A DNA stretch of 20,879 nucleotides, taken from positions 1-20,879 of IMG/VR virus record IMGVR_UViG_3300042868_004914; one strand, written 5' to 3'. The notes under the pieces are model-generated. The model saw only the letters and a list, made by a program, of their open reading frames with translations. It had not been told where the DNA came from and made no database searches. The first letter of the stretch is position 1. Each line of letters begins with the position of its first letter. The DNA is from a virus. Made by a program: the position numbers and the translations under genes. Shown in pieces: positions 11,101 to 19,529 of the stretch.

Positions 11101-11741
11101 AGATTACTATTCCAGAATCAATAAACGATATAGCCTTGCACCAGTTCCAAAAGTATGATTTACTTTTGAAACGAACTGATTTGACGGACGAACAATTCAA
11201 CGCTAGAAAGATTGAAATCTTTACCGGGTTGGATCGTAAAAGAATCCCTTTGTTAAGTCAAAAAGATTATAGTGAAATATTAATTTTGATTGATAAAGCA
11301 TTAGAGCAAACCACGGAATTTCAACCTACATTTAAAATCAAAGATGTTGAGTTCGGTTTTATTCCAAACTTTGACAAAATTACAGCTGGAGAATATCGTG
11401 ATTTAACTTTGTACAGTCAAGATGTAGCAGAAATGCACAAACTTATGGCGGTACTTTTCAGACCGATTAAAAGCAAAGTGGCAAACAATTACAAGATTGT
11501 AGAATACAACGGAACGGAGAAAAGAGCGGAGGTAATGAAGTATATGCCTTTATCAATTGTAAACGGTGCGCTTGTTTTTTTTTCGAATTTAGCGAACGAA
11601 TTAATCGCATATACCCAGAAATATACAACGGAGGAACAAGCGAGGGAAAAAACGCCAGCGACTATTTCGAAAAATGGGGGTGGGATGCAACGATTTTTGA
11701 AATGTGCAAGGGCAAAATTTGGAAGTTGGATAAAGTTTTGA
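11097..11741 (+). CDS. Tail assembly chaperone-like protein, frame-0 product (214 aa)
   Basis: A mainly helical protein. MKITIPESINDIALHQFQKY leads to the central part FIPNFDKITAGEYRDLTLYS, then MHKLMAVLFRPI and PLSIVNGALVFFSNLANELI. The layout resembles the proteins encoded between terminator and tape measure in Bacteroidetes siphophages, which I take as tail assembly chaperones (equivalent to lambda gpG). These bind the tape measure during tail building. The gene contains a T TTT TTT heptamer in frame at 11576-11582 and is followed by an open -1 frame without an ATG, which strongly supports this class. The last 20 residues (MQRFLKCARAKFGSWIKF) look like run-on translation past the functional end. 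Low sequence recognition, strong gene-structure support. Confidence 0.55.
   Translation: MKITIPESINDIALHQFQKYDLLLKRTDLTDEQFNARKIEIFTGLDRKRIPLLSQKDYSEILILIDKALEQTTEFQPTFKIKDVEFGFIPNFDKITAGEYRDLTLYSQDVAEMHKLMAVLFRPIKSKVANNYKIVEYNGTEKRAEVMKYMPLSIVNGALVFFSNLANELIAYTQKYTTEEQAREKTPATISKNGGGMQRFLKCARAKFGSWIKF
11576..11582 (+). promoter_or_regulatory. -1 ribosomal frameshift slippery site
   Basis: In the reading frame of the chaperone-like gene the codons are GTT TTT TTT TCG, so the heptamer T TTT TTT has the X XXY YYZ form needed for simultaneous slippage of both tRNAs by -1. The -1 frame is open from about 11472 to the stop at 11843-11845 and has no ATG before 11700. Confidence 0.65.
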
Positions 11742-11845
11742 AAACAAACATCCACGAATTTCATTTATTCCTGGCACACAAAATTGATGCACAGAAATTG
11801 AAACATAAGATTATGAACAAGAATAGCAATACTATTGAATTATGA
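11582..11845 (+). CDS. Tail chaperone frameshift extension (gpGT-like), -1 frame
   Basis: After slippage at 11576-11582 the -1 frame reads FEFSERINRIYPEIYNGG, then DYFEKWGWDATIFEMC, KIWKLDKVLKTNIHEFHLFL and AHKIDAQKLKHKI before the stop. This is clearly coding-like, with the KWGW segment recalling proteins I know downstream of such chaperones. It has no start codon of its own over most of its length. The full fusion would be about 249 aa. In lambda and many siphophages the extension binds the tail tube protein while the common part binds the tape measure. The stop overlaps the next ATG (ATGA at 11842-11845), so ribosomes that shift would restart on the next gene, while those in frame 0 stop 100 bases earlier. 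Confidence 0.6.
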   Translation, partial: FEFSERINRIYPEIYNGGTSEGKNASDYFEKWGWDATIFEMCKGKIWKLDKVLKTNIHEFHLFLAHKIDAQKLKHKIMNKNSNTIEL

Positions 11846-12291
11846 ACCAACTAACAGAACTTTACAGATACATAAAGCAATTAGCCGAGGCGGATAGCCA
11901 AGTTAATAAAGTAACTAAGAAGCAAGATTTAGCAAAGGAAACAATATTCCCTTTGGTTAATGTAATCATAGAATCTGGAGGGTTTACAAATGGCAGTACT
12001 GTTAATTTCAATGTAGAGTTGAGTTGTTTCGATATTAGAAACATTAGCAAAGAAATACAAACGGATGACTTTTGGGGAAATGATAATGAAGTGGACAATC
12101 ACAATTTAGCGATTGCGGTTTTAAATAGACTTTGGAATAAAATGTACATTGATTTTGAAGAAAACAATATCACGGCAAGTGAAAACCCAGCGTTTGAATT
12201 GGGAAGTTTTGAAGCGCCAAAATTGTTGGACGGTGCAAGATTAACCTTTTCAGTAGAAGTGCCAAATACAACTATTAACTTATGTCAGTAG
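11842..12291 (+). CDS. Putative tail terminator/completion protein (149 aa)
   Basis: MNQLTELYRYIKQLAEADSQ is a helix. A strand-rich domain follows (ETIFPLVNVIIESGGFTNGS, STVNFNVELSCFDI), then a helix (NHNLAIAVLNRLWNKMY) and a strand (GARLTFSVEVPNTTINL). A helix plus a beta sheet of this length is typical of tail terminator or head-tail joining proteins. The match is by length, secondary structure and position, not by a named motif. Its start overlaps the -1 extension's stop and its end overlaps the next gene by ten bases. Confidence 0.45.
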   Translation: MNQLTELYRYIKQLAEADSQVNKVTKKQDLAKETIFPLVNVIIESGGFTNGSTVNFNVELSCFDIRNISKEIQTDDFWGNDNEVDNHNLAIAVLNRLWNKMYIDFEENNITASENPAFELGSFEAPKLLDGARLTFSVEVPNTTINLCQ

Positions 12292-12806
12292 TCAATGAAT
12301 TAGAAAAGTTCGGGAAGTACGTAGTACAACAATCGAAATCTAATCTTTCAAAGAAAAAGAAAAAAGATACTTCTAATTTATACAACGGTGTAAAGTTTGA
12401 AGTTACAAAAGAAAAAGATAGCACGACTTTAAGTTTCGATTTTGGCACGGCGAATGATTATTGGCAGTTTGTAGATAAAGGAGTAAAAGGAGTTTCAAGT
12501 AGTGCAAAAGCACCGAACAGTCCTTTCAAGTTTGGAACAGGATCGGGAAAGTCGGGTGGCCTAACAAAAGGAATTAACGGTTGGGTTGCACGTAAAAGAA
12601 TACAGTTTCAAGATAGAAAAACAAAACAGTTCCTATCATATAAGGCAACGGCTTTTTTAATTATACGTTCGATTTGGAACAAAGGATTAGAAACGACAAA
12701 CTTTTTTACAAAGCCATTTGAACAGGCTTTTAAACGAGTGCCAGACGATATATATGCAGCTTATGCCTTGGAAGTTGAGGAACAATTAAAAGTAAGATTA
12801 AAATGA
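12282..12806 (+). CDS. HK97 gp10-like structural protein (174 aa)
   Basis: The first helix (NELEKFGKYVVQQSKSNLSK) and a basic stretch KKKKKDTSN are followed by strands LYNGVKFEVTKEKDSTTLSF and the conserved segment YWQFVDKGVKG, similar to the 'Y..fve.Gt' box of HK97 gp10-like proteins, then SPFKFGTGSG and INGWVARKRIQFQD. The family sits at the head-tail joint of siphophages. The C-terminal helix (IYAAYALEVEEQLKVRL) closes the domain. Assignment is by pattern and place in the tail module; sequence distance is large. ATGA-type overlap with the following gene. Confidence 0.5.
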   Translation: MSVVNELEKFGKYVVQQSKSNLSKKKKKDTSNLYNGVKFEVTKEKDSTTLSFDFGTANDYWQFVDKGVKGVSSSAKAPNSPFKFGTGSGKSGGLTKGINGWVARKRIQFQDRKTKQFLSYKATAFLIIRSIWNKGLETTNFFTKPFEQAFKRVPDDIYAAYALEVEEQLKVRLK

Positions 12807-13984
12807 TAAAAACACTTTCACCATATTACGTCACTATTCCATTTGTCAGTCCTTTGACGGGGGTGACTTGTTCGAAATATACATTAAAGATTTACGTTTG
12901 GGATGGATTGAAATCTGCAGTTCCAGCCGTTGCAAGTTATTCGATGACAAAGACCAATCCGACAAGCTCCACAGGTAGCGATAAGATTAACATTGCGCGT
13001 TTAATAAACGACTTTATAGACTTTGCACCGAATGAGAGCAACCAGCGGTGGTGCAAAACCTCGGTTACTTATGATAGTTCCACGATTGAAGAGTTACAAA
13101 CTATTAACTTGGTAGTTCGTGGTTATGGTTATGGTATGGAGGGACAAAACCCGGACATACCCGTGAATAGAATCTTAATGCAAGGCTTGGAATTTAAGGT
13201 AAACCGCGATGGAGTTTTCAATTTGCCAATTAAAGTCTTAGAGCCAACTTCGACAATAAACGCAGTTAATGAAACCGTTGGTATTTTCTTTCAAGACACA
13301 ATCATAAACGTTTTAACAAATGATAATTTAGGATTTGCTCCAACTTCAATAATTGGAATCACAACTACAATGCCAGCGAGTGTTGGCACTTTGTCAATTG
13401 TTGGTAGTACGGTAAAGTTTACAAAAGGCACGGCATTTACAACACCGCAGACTTTCACTTATACCATACAAGATAGCCTTTTGAATCAAGATACTGCAAC
13501 TGTAACTTTGAATATTAGTGCGGTGCCAGCTTTACCAACAGCAGTAAATGAAACGTATAATTTGAATAATGCTGATGTTATTGATTTAATGGTATTGTCA
13601 AACGATGCCTTGGGGGTAACGCCTACAACTATAACAGCAATCAATACCACAGGAATCACAACGGGAAGTATCGCCATAATAGGCTCGGGAAGTAAACTAA
13701 CGTTTACGCCGAATGGAGTGGAGGCAAGCGGACAAACATTTACATACACCATTACAGATAGTGCTTCTAATACAAGCACGGGAACTGTAACTTTGAATGT
13801 TACCGAGGCTGGTACTTTGACTACTGAATATTTTACAGCCGATGAAAATTATGCCCCAGCGCAAATAACTTATATTAATGAATTTAATCAAGTTGTCGTT
13901 CAAGATATTTATGCGCCAGAATGTGTGCCAATTGCTTATAAAGAAATAATTTCCAGCTATGGAGTAATACCTTGCACCCCATGA
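12803..13984 (+). CDS. Tail structural protein with two tandem Ig/cadherin-like domains
   Basis: 393 aa. Residues 1-150 form a phage-specific beta-rich domain (LSPYYVTIPFVSPLTG to LMQGLEFKVNRDGVFNLPIK). Two repeats follow at about 154-243 and 247-338, each beginning AVNET, with a VL(T/S)ND.LG turn and ending F.YTI.DS....TVTLN, the signature of Ig-like 'tandem-95'/BIg_9 adhesive domains. The C-terminal 55 residues (YFTADENYAPAQITYINEFN) return to a phage-type fold. Such inserted Ig-like domains on phage surfaces bind weakly to carbohydrates on the host. The repeats are also visible in DNA (AACTGTAACTTTGAAT at 13498 and 13783). It could be a tail tube or tube-decorating protein; no signal peptide, so it is assembled in the cytoplasm. 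Confidence 0.65.
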   Translation: MIKTLSPYYVTIPFVSPLTGVTCSKYTLKIYVWDGLKSAVPAVASYSMTKTNPTSSTGSDKINIARLINDFIDFAPNESNQRWCKTSVTYDSSTIEELQTINLVVRGYGYGMEGQNPDIPVNRILMQGLEFKVNRDGVFNLPIKVLEPTSTINAVNETVGIFFQDTIINVLTNDNLGFAPTSIIGITTTMPASVGTLSIVGSTVKFTKGTAFTTPQTFTYTIQDSLLNQDTATVTLNISAVPALPTAVNETYNLNNADVIDLMVLSNDALGVTPTTITAINTTGITTGSIAIIGSGSKLTFTPNGVEASGQTFTYTITDSASNTSTGTVTLNVTEAGTLTTEYFTADENYAPAQITYINEFNQVVVQDIYAPECVPIAYKEIISSYGVIPCTP

Positions 13985-14556
13985 TAACAGTAAAATCCTA
14001 TCCAAATAACGAAATAGACTATTCAATCGAAGAGCCTACTTCCATCAAAAGTGGCGAAATGGTAAAGAACATCTTTGTAGATGTTAGCGAAGCCGTGAGC
14101 GATGAATATATAGAAATTAGTTTCAACAGTGAAACCATTACACTATTAATCCAAGACGAATGTAGATATACGCCCTTAGATATTGCGTTCCAAAATAAAG
14201 AGGGCGCGCTGCAATTCCTTACATTTTTCAAAGCCAAAACAGAAAGTCTATCAATTACAAGCGAAGAGTTTGAAAGCGACCGAGGGCAACCATTATTCGG
14301 AAACCATCAATTTGTAACTTACAACGTTCAAGGAAAATCAAAGTTTAAAATGAATAGCGGATTTGTAAGCGAAGCAATGAACGAAACATTTAAACAGTTG
14401 ATGCTATCGGAGAGGGTTTGGAGTTACAAGAATGGAACCTATACGCCGTTAAAATTAGGTAGTAAAAGTTTAGAGTATAAGTCAAGGCAAAAAGACCGTT
14501 TGATTAATTACGAAATTGAGTTTGAGTACGCATTTAACGAAATAAACAATGCTTAA
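13981..14556 (+). CDS. Conserved Bacteroidetes-phage tail protein (191 aa)
   Basis: ATG 13981 overlaps the upstream stop as ATGA and gives MITVKSYPNNEIDYSIEEPT; a TTG start at 13972 adds only three residues. The body is beta-rich (YIEISFNSETITLLIQDECR, FVTYNVQGKSKFKMNSGF) with the segment YTPLDIAFQNKEGALQFLTF and the end NYEIEFEYAFNEI. I recognise it as a type found beside the large tail protein in Bacteroidetes phages, but without a known function. Distal tail or baseplate component is the likeliest role. The stop overlaps the following gene by eight bases. Confidence 0.6.
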   Translation: MITVKSYPNNEIDYSIEEPTSIKSGEMVKNIFVDVSEAVSDEYIEISFNSETITLLIQDECRYTPLDIAFQNKEGALQFLTFFKAKTESLSITSEEFESDRGQPLFGNHQFVTYNVQGKSKFKMNSGFVSEAMNETFKQLMLSERVWSYKNGTYTPLKLGSKSLEYKSRQKDRLINYEIEFEYAFNEINNA

Positions 14557-16867
14557 GATATACATCGAAAATGATTTGTTGGATTTGTTCCAAGACGAAA
14601 GCATAGAGCTAAATAGTTCTATTGCTAACGTGAATGATATTACAAAAAATACAACCGATTATGCGAAGTCTTTCACGGTTCCAGCTTCAAACAATAATAA
14701 CAAGATTTTCAAGCATTATTACGATGCAAACATAGACAATGCTTTTGATGCCCGGGTAAAGGTGAACGGAAGGATTGAATTTGACGGTATGCCTTTTCGT
14801 TTTGGTAAATGGTCACTTGAAAAGGTTATTTTGAAACAAGGTAAACCTTATTCTTATTCCATTAATTTTGTAGGCAATCTGGTATCTTTAAAAGACAAAC
14901 TTAAAAATGATGAACTTTCTATTTTAGATTTTCCATTACTGGATCACGATTATAACAGCGACACGGTTAAAAGTTTACTTCAAAATAACGGTGATGTTAT
15001 TTATAATCTTTTCGTTAAAAAGCAATTATACTACAACCCAACAAGTTCGACCGTTATTCCAACTTCCATCAACATAGCACACGCAACGGGCGAGGGTGTA
15101 GATTGGACTTATTTGAATCCGTCTATTCGATTAATCAAAATAATTGAAGCGATAGAGACGAAATACGAAATTAATTTTAGTCGTGATTTTTTTGATAGGA
15201 TTGAATTTCAAAATTTATTCCTTTGGGTAAATAATACAAGTTTAATATCCGGCAAGGCAAACAATGAAATACGGATTGATTTTACAAACACTGGAAACAT
15301 AGACGAAAGAGGTGGCACGCTAGATTTGATTAACGACACATTTACTGCAGGTGGTAAAAGGATTTATGGAGTTGTGAGAATCACCCCAAGTGCAGGTTAT
15401 GAAGATGTGGTTTACAACATAGACAGAAGAAGAGATGGAGACATTGCAAATGTTCAGTCAAAACTAAAAGGAACTACAGAAACAAAATGGGCAATTGAAA
15501 GGAACAATCCAACAAAGCACAGTTGGTACGTTTCATCAAATGAAGAGTTTAAATTTTCAAGCCGTTTGACAATAGGATTTAATTACGAAAGTTATAATAT
15601 GTTTGCGGATTTCCCAGAGCAAACAATCGGAGCGAATTTCATCATTAAAAACAACCTACCAAAAATTAAGATAATTGATTTTTTAAAAGGTTTGTTTTCG
15701 ATGTTTAAACTTGTGGTAATTTCTGACGATAACGAAAATCTTTATATTGATACGATTGACAATTATTATGCGACTGGCAAAGTATGGAATGTTACAAGGT
15801 ATGTGAAAACCGATACCTTAGAAGTTTCACGTGGCAATCTTTTAAACGAAATTAAATTCACGCACAAAGAGCCTGTCACGATTTTAAATAATCAATTTAA
15901 AAAATCCAACGGGATTGGATACGGTGATGCTGAAATCTTAATGACCGACGATGGCACAAAATCTGGCAAACCTTTGGAGGGCGAAGCCTTGACGTTTGAA
16001 TTACCATTTGAGCAGTTTGTTTACGAAAGATTGAAAGATGAATCGAGCACAGAGCCATATCCGGATAATATGACTAATATAATGTATGGTGCGATAATCG
16101 ACGACAAGTTCGAGCCAGTGAATCCAAGCCCTCACATTTTTTATAATGTGAACAGCTTTCATTCAGGCTTCCCAATTGGTTACATAAATGATTTAGGCGT
16201 TAAAGAAATTTTGAACACGACTATCAACACGCCGTCGCATTCTATTGATTGGGCGACACCACAATACAATCTAACATTTGGTATTGAATATAACGAATGG
16301 GATAACACGCAAAGTGAAAATACACTTTACAGAAATTATTATAAAAATTATATCACGTCGATTTTCAATATTAAAAGACGATTGTTTAAATATAGTGCGA
16401 TACTTCCTTTACGGATTTTATTGCAATTGAAACTGAACGATATTTTAGAAATTAAGAATAATTATTACCGAATTGACAATTTCAATATTAACCTTTTGAC
16501 GAGGGCGGTAACGTTAAATTTAATCAACGCTTTTGATGCAGTTATTAATGGATTTACTTCAAATGTAAATGAATTAATAGCGGACTATTTAGAACAAACA
16601 CAATCCGTTTCTATTCCAAATATCGGTAATAGCACAGTGGCAGTCGATGACGATACTTGGCTTTTTGCAACTATTGAGGGTACGAATGTCTTTGTAACTT
16701 TTTTACAAAATAATACTGGGCTTCCACGTTTCAATAACGTGACGGTTACTAACTTAGAATCTTTACAAACAATTGAAATATTCATAACTCAAAACGGTGG
16801 AGTAGTGGAATTTGATAACGATGAAATAACTTTTGATAATCTTTTAATAACTTTCGATAATGGCTAA
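14549..16867 (+). CDS. Large tail/baseplate protein (772 aa)
   Basis: It begins MLKIYIENDLLDLFQDESIE and carries the hallmark KNTTDYAKSFTVPASNNNNK at about residues 34-53, which I associate with large tail proteins of Bacteroidetes phages. The first 130 residues look like a distal-tail-type domain (DGMPFRFGKWSLEKV, SINFVGNLVSLKDKL). The middle (residues about 140-640) contains repeated strand regions. The end, residues about 690-772, is separate (VFVTFLQNNTGLPRFNNVTV) and finishes FDNDEITFDNLLITFDNG with three FDN repeats. No protease or lysozyme motif is seen. Role: probably tail tip/baseplate hub-like, inferred from size, position before a fibre-like gene and tape measure. Confidence 0.6.
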   Translation: MLKIYIENDLLDLFQDESIELNSSIANVNDITKNTTDYAKSFTVPASNNNNKIFKHYYDANIDNAFDARVKVNGRIEFDGMPFRFGKWSLEKVILKQGKPYSYSINFVGNLVSLKDKLKNDELSILDFPLLDHDYNSDTVKSLLQNNGDVIYNLFVKKQLYYNPTSSTVIPTSINIAHATGEGVDWTYLNPSIRLIKIIEAIETKYEINFSRDFFDRIEFQNLFLWVNNTSLISGKANNEIRIDFTNTGNIDERGGTLDLINDTFTAGGKRIYGVVRITPSAGYEDVVYNIDRRRDGDIANVQSKLKGTTETKWAIERNNPTKHSWYVSSNEEFKFSSRLTIGFNYESYNMFADFPEQTIGANFIIKNNLPKIKIIDFLKGLFSMFKLVVISDDNENLYIDTIDNYYATGKVWNVTRYVKTDTLEVSRGNLLNEIKFTHKEPVTILNNQFKKSNGIGYGDAEILMTDDGTKSGKPLEGEALTFELPFEQFVYERLKDESSTEPYPDNMTNIMYGAIIDDKFEPVNPSPHIFYNVNSFHSGFPIGYINDLGVKEILNTTINTPSHSIDWATPQYNLTFGIEYNEWDNTQSENTLYRNYYKNYITSIFNIKRRLFKYSAILPLRILLQLKLNDILEIKNNYYRIDNFNINLLTRAVTLNLINAFDAVINGFTSNVNELIADYLEQTQSVSIPNIGNSTVAVDDDTWLFATIEGTNVFVTFLQNNTGLPRFNNVTVTNLESLQTIEIFITQNGGVVEFDNDEITFDNLLITFDNG

Positions 16868-17435
16868 ACAAACAATTTTTTTAGGAACAACCTCAAACGA
16901 CGGAACAGGAACAACGCTCCGAGCAGGTGGTGATATGATAAACGACAATTTCGATGAAGTTTATAATTTCACGGGATGGGAACAAATCACAGACACGACC
17001 TATACGGTGGGTTCGCCTTTGGTAGTTTTATCTGGGGTGACGGGTAAAATCCAAACGGGTACGGTTACTAAAATCCAAACACAACTTCCAGCGAGTGTAT
17101 CTACTTTTTGGGATGCAACAACAGACAAAATTTTAGCCGTAAATAATGGCGATGCTTTTACTTTGTCCTTAAGGTTTAAAGCCAAGATGAACGTCGCAAA
17201 TGGTATTTGTGATATTGCAATTAATATCGGTGGAACGCTTAATAAAATTTCAGACGAAACAATTGTCTTTTCAAAAGGCTCTGGAGTTGAGCAAAGATTT
17301 GATATTGATTTGTCTTATTTTACAGGTAGCACTTTTTTAGCAAACGGCGGAACAATTGAAGTAATACCTGCAAACGGAGATGTTAGTATTTACAATATTG
17401 TTATGGTAGTAATTAGAACACACAAAGGAAAATGA
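16860..17435 (+). CDS. Tail fibre/appendage-like protein (191 aa)
   Basis: Residues 12-30, NDGTGTTLRAGGDMINDNF, are the well-known short attachment repeat of phage tail fibres and capsid decorations ('NDGTGD.LR....KIN.NF.ELY'). The rest (residues about 40-190) is beta-rich with hydrophobic strands (AFTLSLRFKAKMNVANGICD, FDIDLSYFTGSTFLANGG) as in jelly-roll receptor-binding tips. It is likely to attach to the tail through the N-terminal repeat and to contact the host through the C-terminal domain. The start overlaps the previous gene by eight bases, and the stop forms ATGA with a 36-aa ORF. Confidence 0.6.
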   Translation: MAKQTIFLGTTSNDGTGTTLRAGGDMINDNFDEVYNFTGWEQITDTTYTVGSPLVVLSGVTGKIQTGTVTKIQTQLPASVSTFWDATTDKILAVNNGDAFTLSLRFKAKMNVANGICDIAINIGGTLNKISDETIVFSKGSGVEQRFDIDLSYFTGSTFLANGGTIEVIPANGDVSIYNIVMVVIRTHKGK

Positions 17436-17542
17436 TAATCGCAGAAATTATAAAATTATTACAAAGTCACCACTTTATAGGGGCAGGGAAATTCACGGAT
17501 ATAGCAAAAGGAAGAGCAAAATGGCAATTACAAAAGAAGTAA
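17432..17542 (+). CDS. Tiny coupling ORF before the tape measure (36 aa)
   Basis: ATG 17432 overlaps the fibre gene's stop, and its TAA at 17540-17542 lies 22 bases inside the tape measure gene. The product begins MIIAEIIKLLQSHHFIGAGK and ends FTDIAKGRAKWQLQKK, a mixed hydrophobic and basic mini-protein. It fills the only gap in the tail operon in a clean ATGA chain, which argues for translation, either as a product or as a way to pass ribosomes to the tape measure. No family recognised. Confidence 0.4.
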   Translation: MIIAEIIKLLQSHHFIGAGKFTDIAKGRAKWQLQKK

Positions 17543-19464
17543 ATATAGTAGTTAAGGAGAGTGGAATGGACAAAGTTAATCAGTCTATTCAACAACTCGA
17601 AAATTCAATAGAGCAAACTGAATTAAAGACGAAATCTTTTAAAACTCAAATGCGCGAAGCAAATGAGCAGGTTAGATTAATGTCTCAAAGGTTTGGAGAA
17701 ACTTCAATCCAAGCCGTGCAAGCAGCTCGAAAAGTAGCTGAATTAAAAGACCAAATGGACTTGGCTAACGACCTTGTAAAACAATTCAACCCAGACCAAA
17801 AATTCAAGGCACTTGGAGCGGCAACGCAATTAGCAGGGACAGGATTGCAAGGAGTGACGGCAGGAGTTGCATTATTAGGCGACGAAAGCGAAGAGACACA
17901 AAAAGCATTATTACAAGTTCAGGCAGCGATGTCTTTTAGTGATGCGATTAGCAACCTTTCAAACCTTGGCGATCAATGGAAAGTTTTAAAAACTACCATA
18001 ATGGCAAATACCGTTGTTACTAAAATAGCAACGACGGTTCAAAAGCTTTGGAATTTAGCAATGGCAGCCAATCCTATTGGAGCCTTGGTAGCTGTTATAT
18101 CTTTGGCAATTGCAGGTATAGCAGGATTGGTTTCTTGGTTTGTAAAATCAAGTAATGCCAACGAAAAAGCAATGAACGCTACAAAGAAAAACAGCGATGC
18201 TTTGAAAAAACAAACCGAAGTCACAGAAAAAAACGAGATTGCATTAAAAAAAAATAACGACCAGCAATATGAATTAGCAAAAGCAAGTGGCAAAAGTTCT
18301 GAAGAGTTGCGAAAATTAAATATAAAACACGCACAGGAAACAATTGCTTTAAATGTTAAAAATGCAGAATTAGCGAGAGGTACTTTTTTGCGTGAACGTG
18401 ACACTTTGGCAATGTTAGAAGCCAGCGGAGCAAGTGATGAAGTTATTGAAAAACAAAAAGAACTTACACAAAAATCGTATGAAGAATTAAAAAAACAAAA
18501 CGAAAATATTAAAAAAAGTTCTGAAGAGTACAAAGCAATCCGTAGACAAAATGAAGTTGAAATAGTAAACGAAAAAACTGAATCTAATAAGAAAGCTATT
18601 GAGGATGGAAAGACGGCAAGACAAAAAGAAATTGACGATGCAAAACAAAAGGCTGAAGAAGAAGAAAAACAAAGAAACGATTTAGCAACAGCAAGAGGCG
18701 AAAATGCGAGAGAGCAATTAGAAAACTTACAAAAAATTGAAGCTGATATAAAAAAAGCAAATCAAGATATTTTAAAAACTGAAAACGAATTACAAGTAGA
18801 AGAGGAAAACGCAAGATATGAATCTTTAAAACAAAAAATGATTGATGCTAATATTTCTACTATTGAATTAGAAAAAGAGCATAAAAGAAATTTAGCAAAA
18901 TTAAATGATGAATATTTTGTAACTGAAAGTGATAAAGCAGTAGCTAGAACAGCCAAACAAAAAGAAATTGACGATAAAGCAACATCTGATAAATTAAAGA
19001 ATGCAGAACTTTTAGCGCAACAACAAAATGAATTTGCAAATAATGTTTTTTCAATTGGAGCAGGATTAGCAAAAAAAGGCAGTAAAGTTGCAAAAGGCGT
19101 GGCAATTGCACAAGCAACAATGAACACTTATCAAGGGGTTACAAAAGCACTTGCCGAAACAACAGACCCAACACCATCGCAGACTTTAAGATTTGCGAAT
19201 GCAGCCGCGGTTGGAATTATGGGAGCGATTAATATAGCCAAAATAGCTTCGTCAAGAGAAGACGGAGGAACGTCTGGAGGTATGGGTTCAGGCGGAGGCG
19301 CAGCACCACAATCCCCATCTTTCAATCTTGTGCAAGGTACAGGCAGAAATCAATTAGCTGAAAGTATAGGGCAACAAGCACCAGTCAAGGCTTTTGTAGT
19401 GGCAAGGGATATGAGTACAGGGCAAGAAATGGACAGGAATATTATTAAAAGCGCGAGTTTATAA
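17521..19464 (+). CDS. Tail tape measure protein (647 aa)
   Basis: The long helical protein starts MAITKEVNIVVKESGMDKVN. It has coiled-coil stretches (about residues 10-100, then 215-500 with many K/E heptads such as KQKAEEEEKQRNDLATARGE), a hydrophobic segment at about 182-208 (NPIGALVAVISLAIAGIAGL) and a second alanine-rich one at about 510-580 (SKVAKGVAIAQATMNTYQ). It ends in a Gly-rich linker (GGTSGGMGSGGG) and tail. Tape measure proteins set tail length and pass into the host envelope; membrane-prone segments between coiled coils are typical. At about 0.15 nm per residue, the usual relation, the tail would be near 100 nm long, so a siphophage-type particle is plausible. Confidence 0.8.
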   Translation: MAITKEVNIVVKESGMDKVNQSIQQLENSIEQTELKTKSFKTQMREANEQVRLMSQRFGETSIQAVQAARKVAELKDQMDLANDLVKQFNPDQKFKALGAATQLAGTGLQGVTAGVALLGDESEETQKALLQVQAAMSFSDAISNLSNLGDQWKVLKTTIMANTVVTKIATTVQKLWNLAMAANPIGALVAVISLAIAGIAGLVSWFVKSSNANEKAMNATKKNSDALKKQTEVTEKNEIALKKNNDQQYELAKASGKSSEELRKLNIKHAQETIALNVKNAELARGTFLRERDTLAMLEASGASDEVIEKQKELTQKSYEELKKQNENIKKSSEEYKAIRRQNEVEIVNEKTESNKKAIEDGKTARQKEIDDAKQKAEEEEKQRNDLATARGENAREQLENLQKIEADIKKANQDILKTENELQVEEENARYESLKQKMIDANISTIELEKEHKRNLAKLNDEYFVTESDKAVARTAKQKEIDDKATSDKLKNAELLAQQQNEFANNVFSIGAGLAKKGSKVAKGVAIAQATMNTYQGVTKALAETTDPTPSQTLRFANAAAVGIMGAINIAKIASSREDGGTSGGMGSGGGAAPQSPSFNLVQGTGRNQLAESIGQQAPVKAFVVARDMSTGQEMDRNIIKSASL

Positions 19465-19529
19465 AAAAACTTTGTGCAAAATCAAAACAAAAAGAACTTT
19501 TTTTTATTATTAATAAAAACACCATACAA

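Noticed and set aside
11636-11660. Second frameshift site at the six-A run (AGG GAA AAA ACG)
   Set aside because: In frame 0 the A-run does not give an X XXY YYZ heptamer, and slipping there would skip the coding-like NRIYPEIYNGG part of the -1 frame; the T-run at 11576 fits both tests.
18039-18533. 164-aa minus-strand ORF rich in Phe, Ser and Cys resembling a membrane protein
   Set aside because: It is the antisense of the lysine/glutamate-rich coiled coil of the tape measure, which always yields Phe/Ser-rich open frames.
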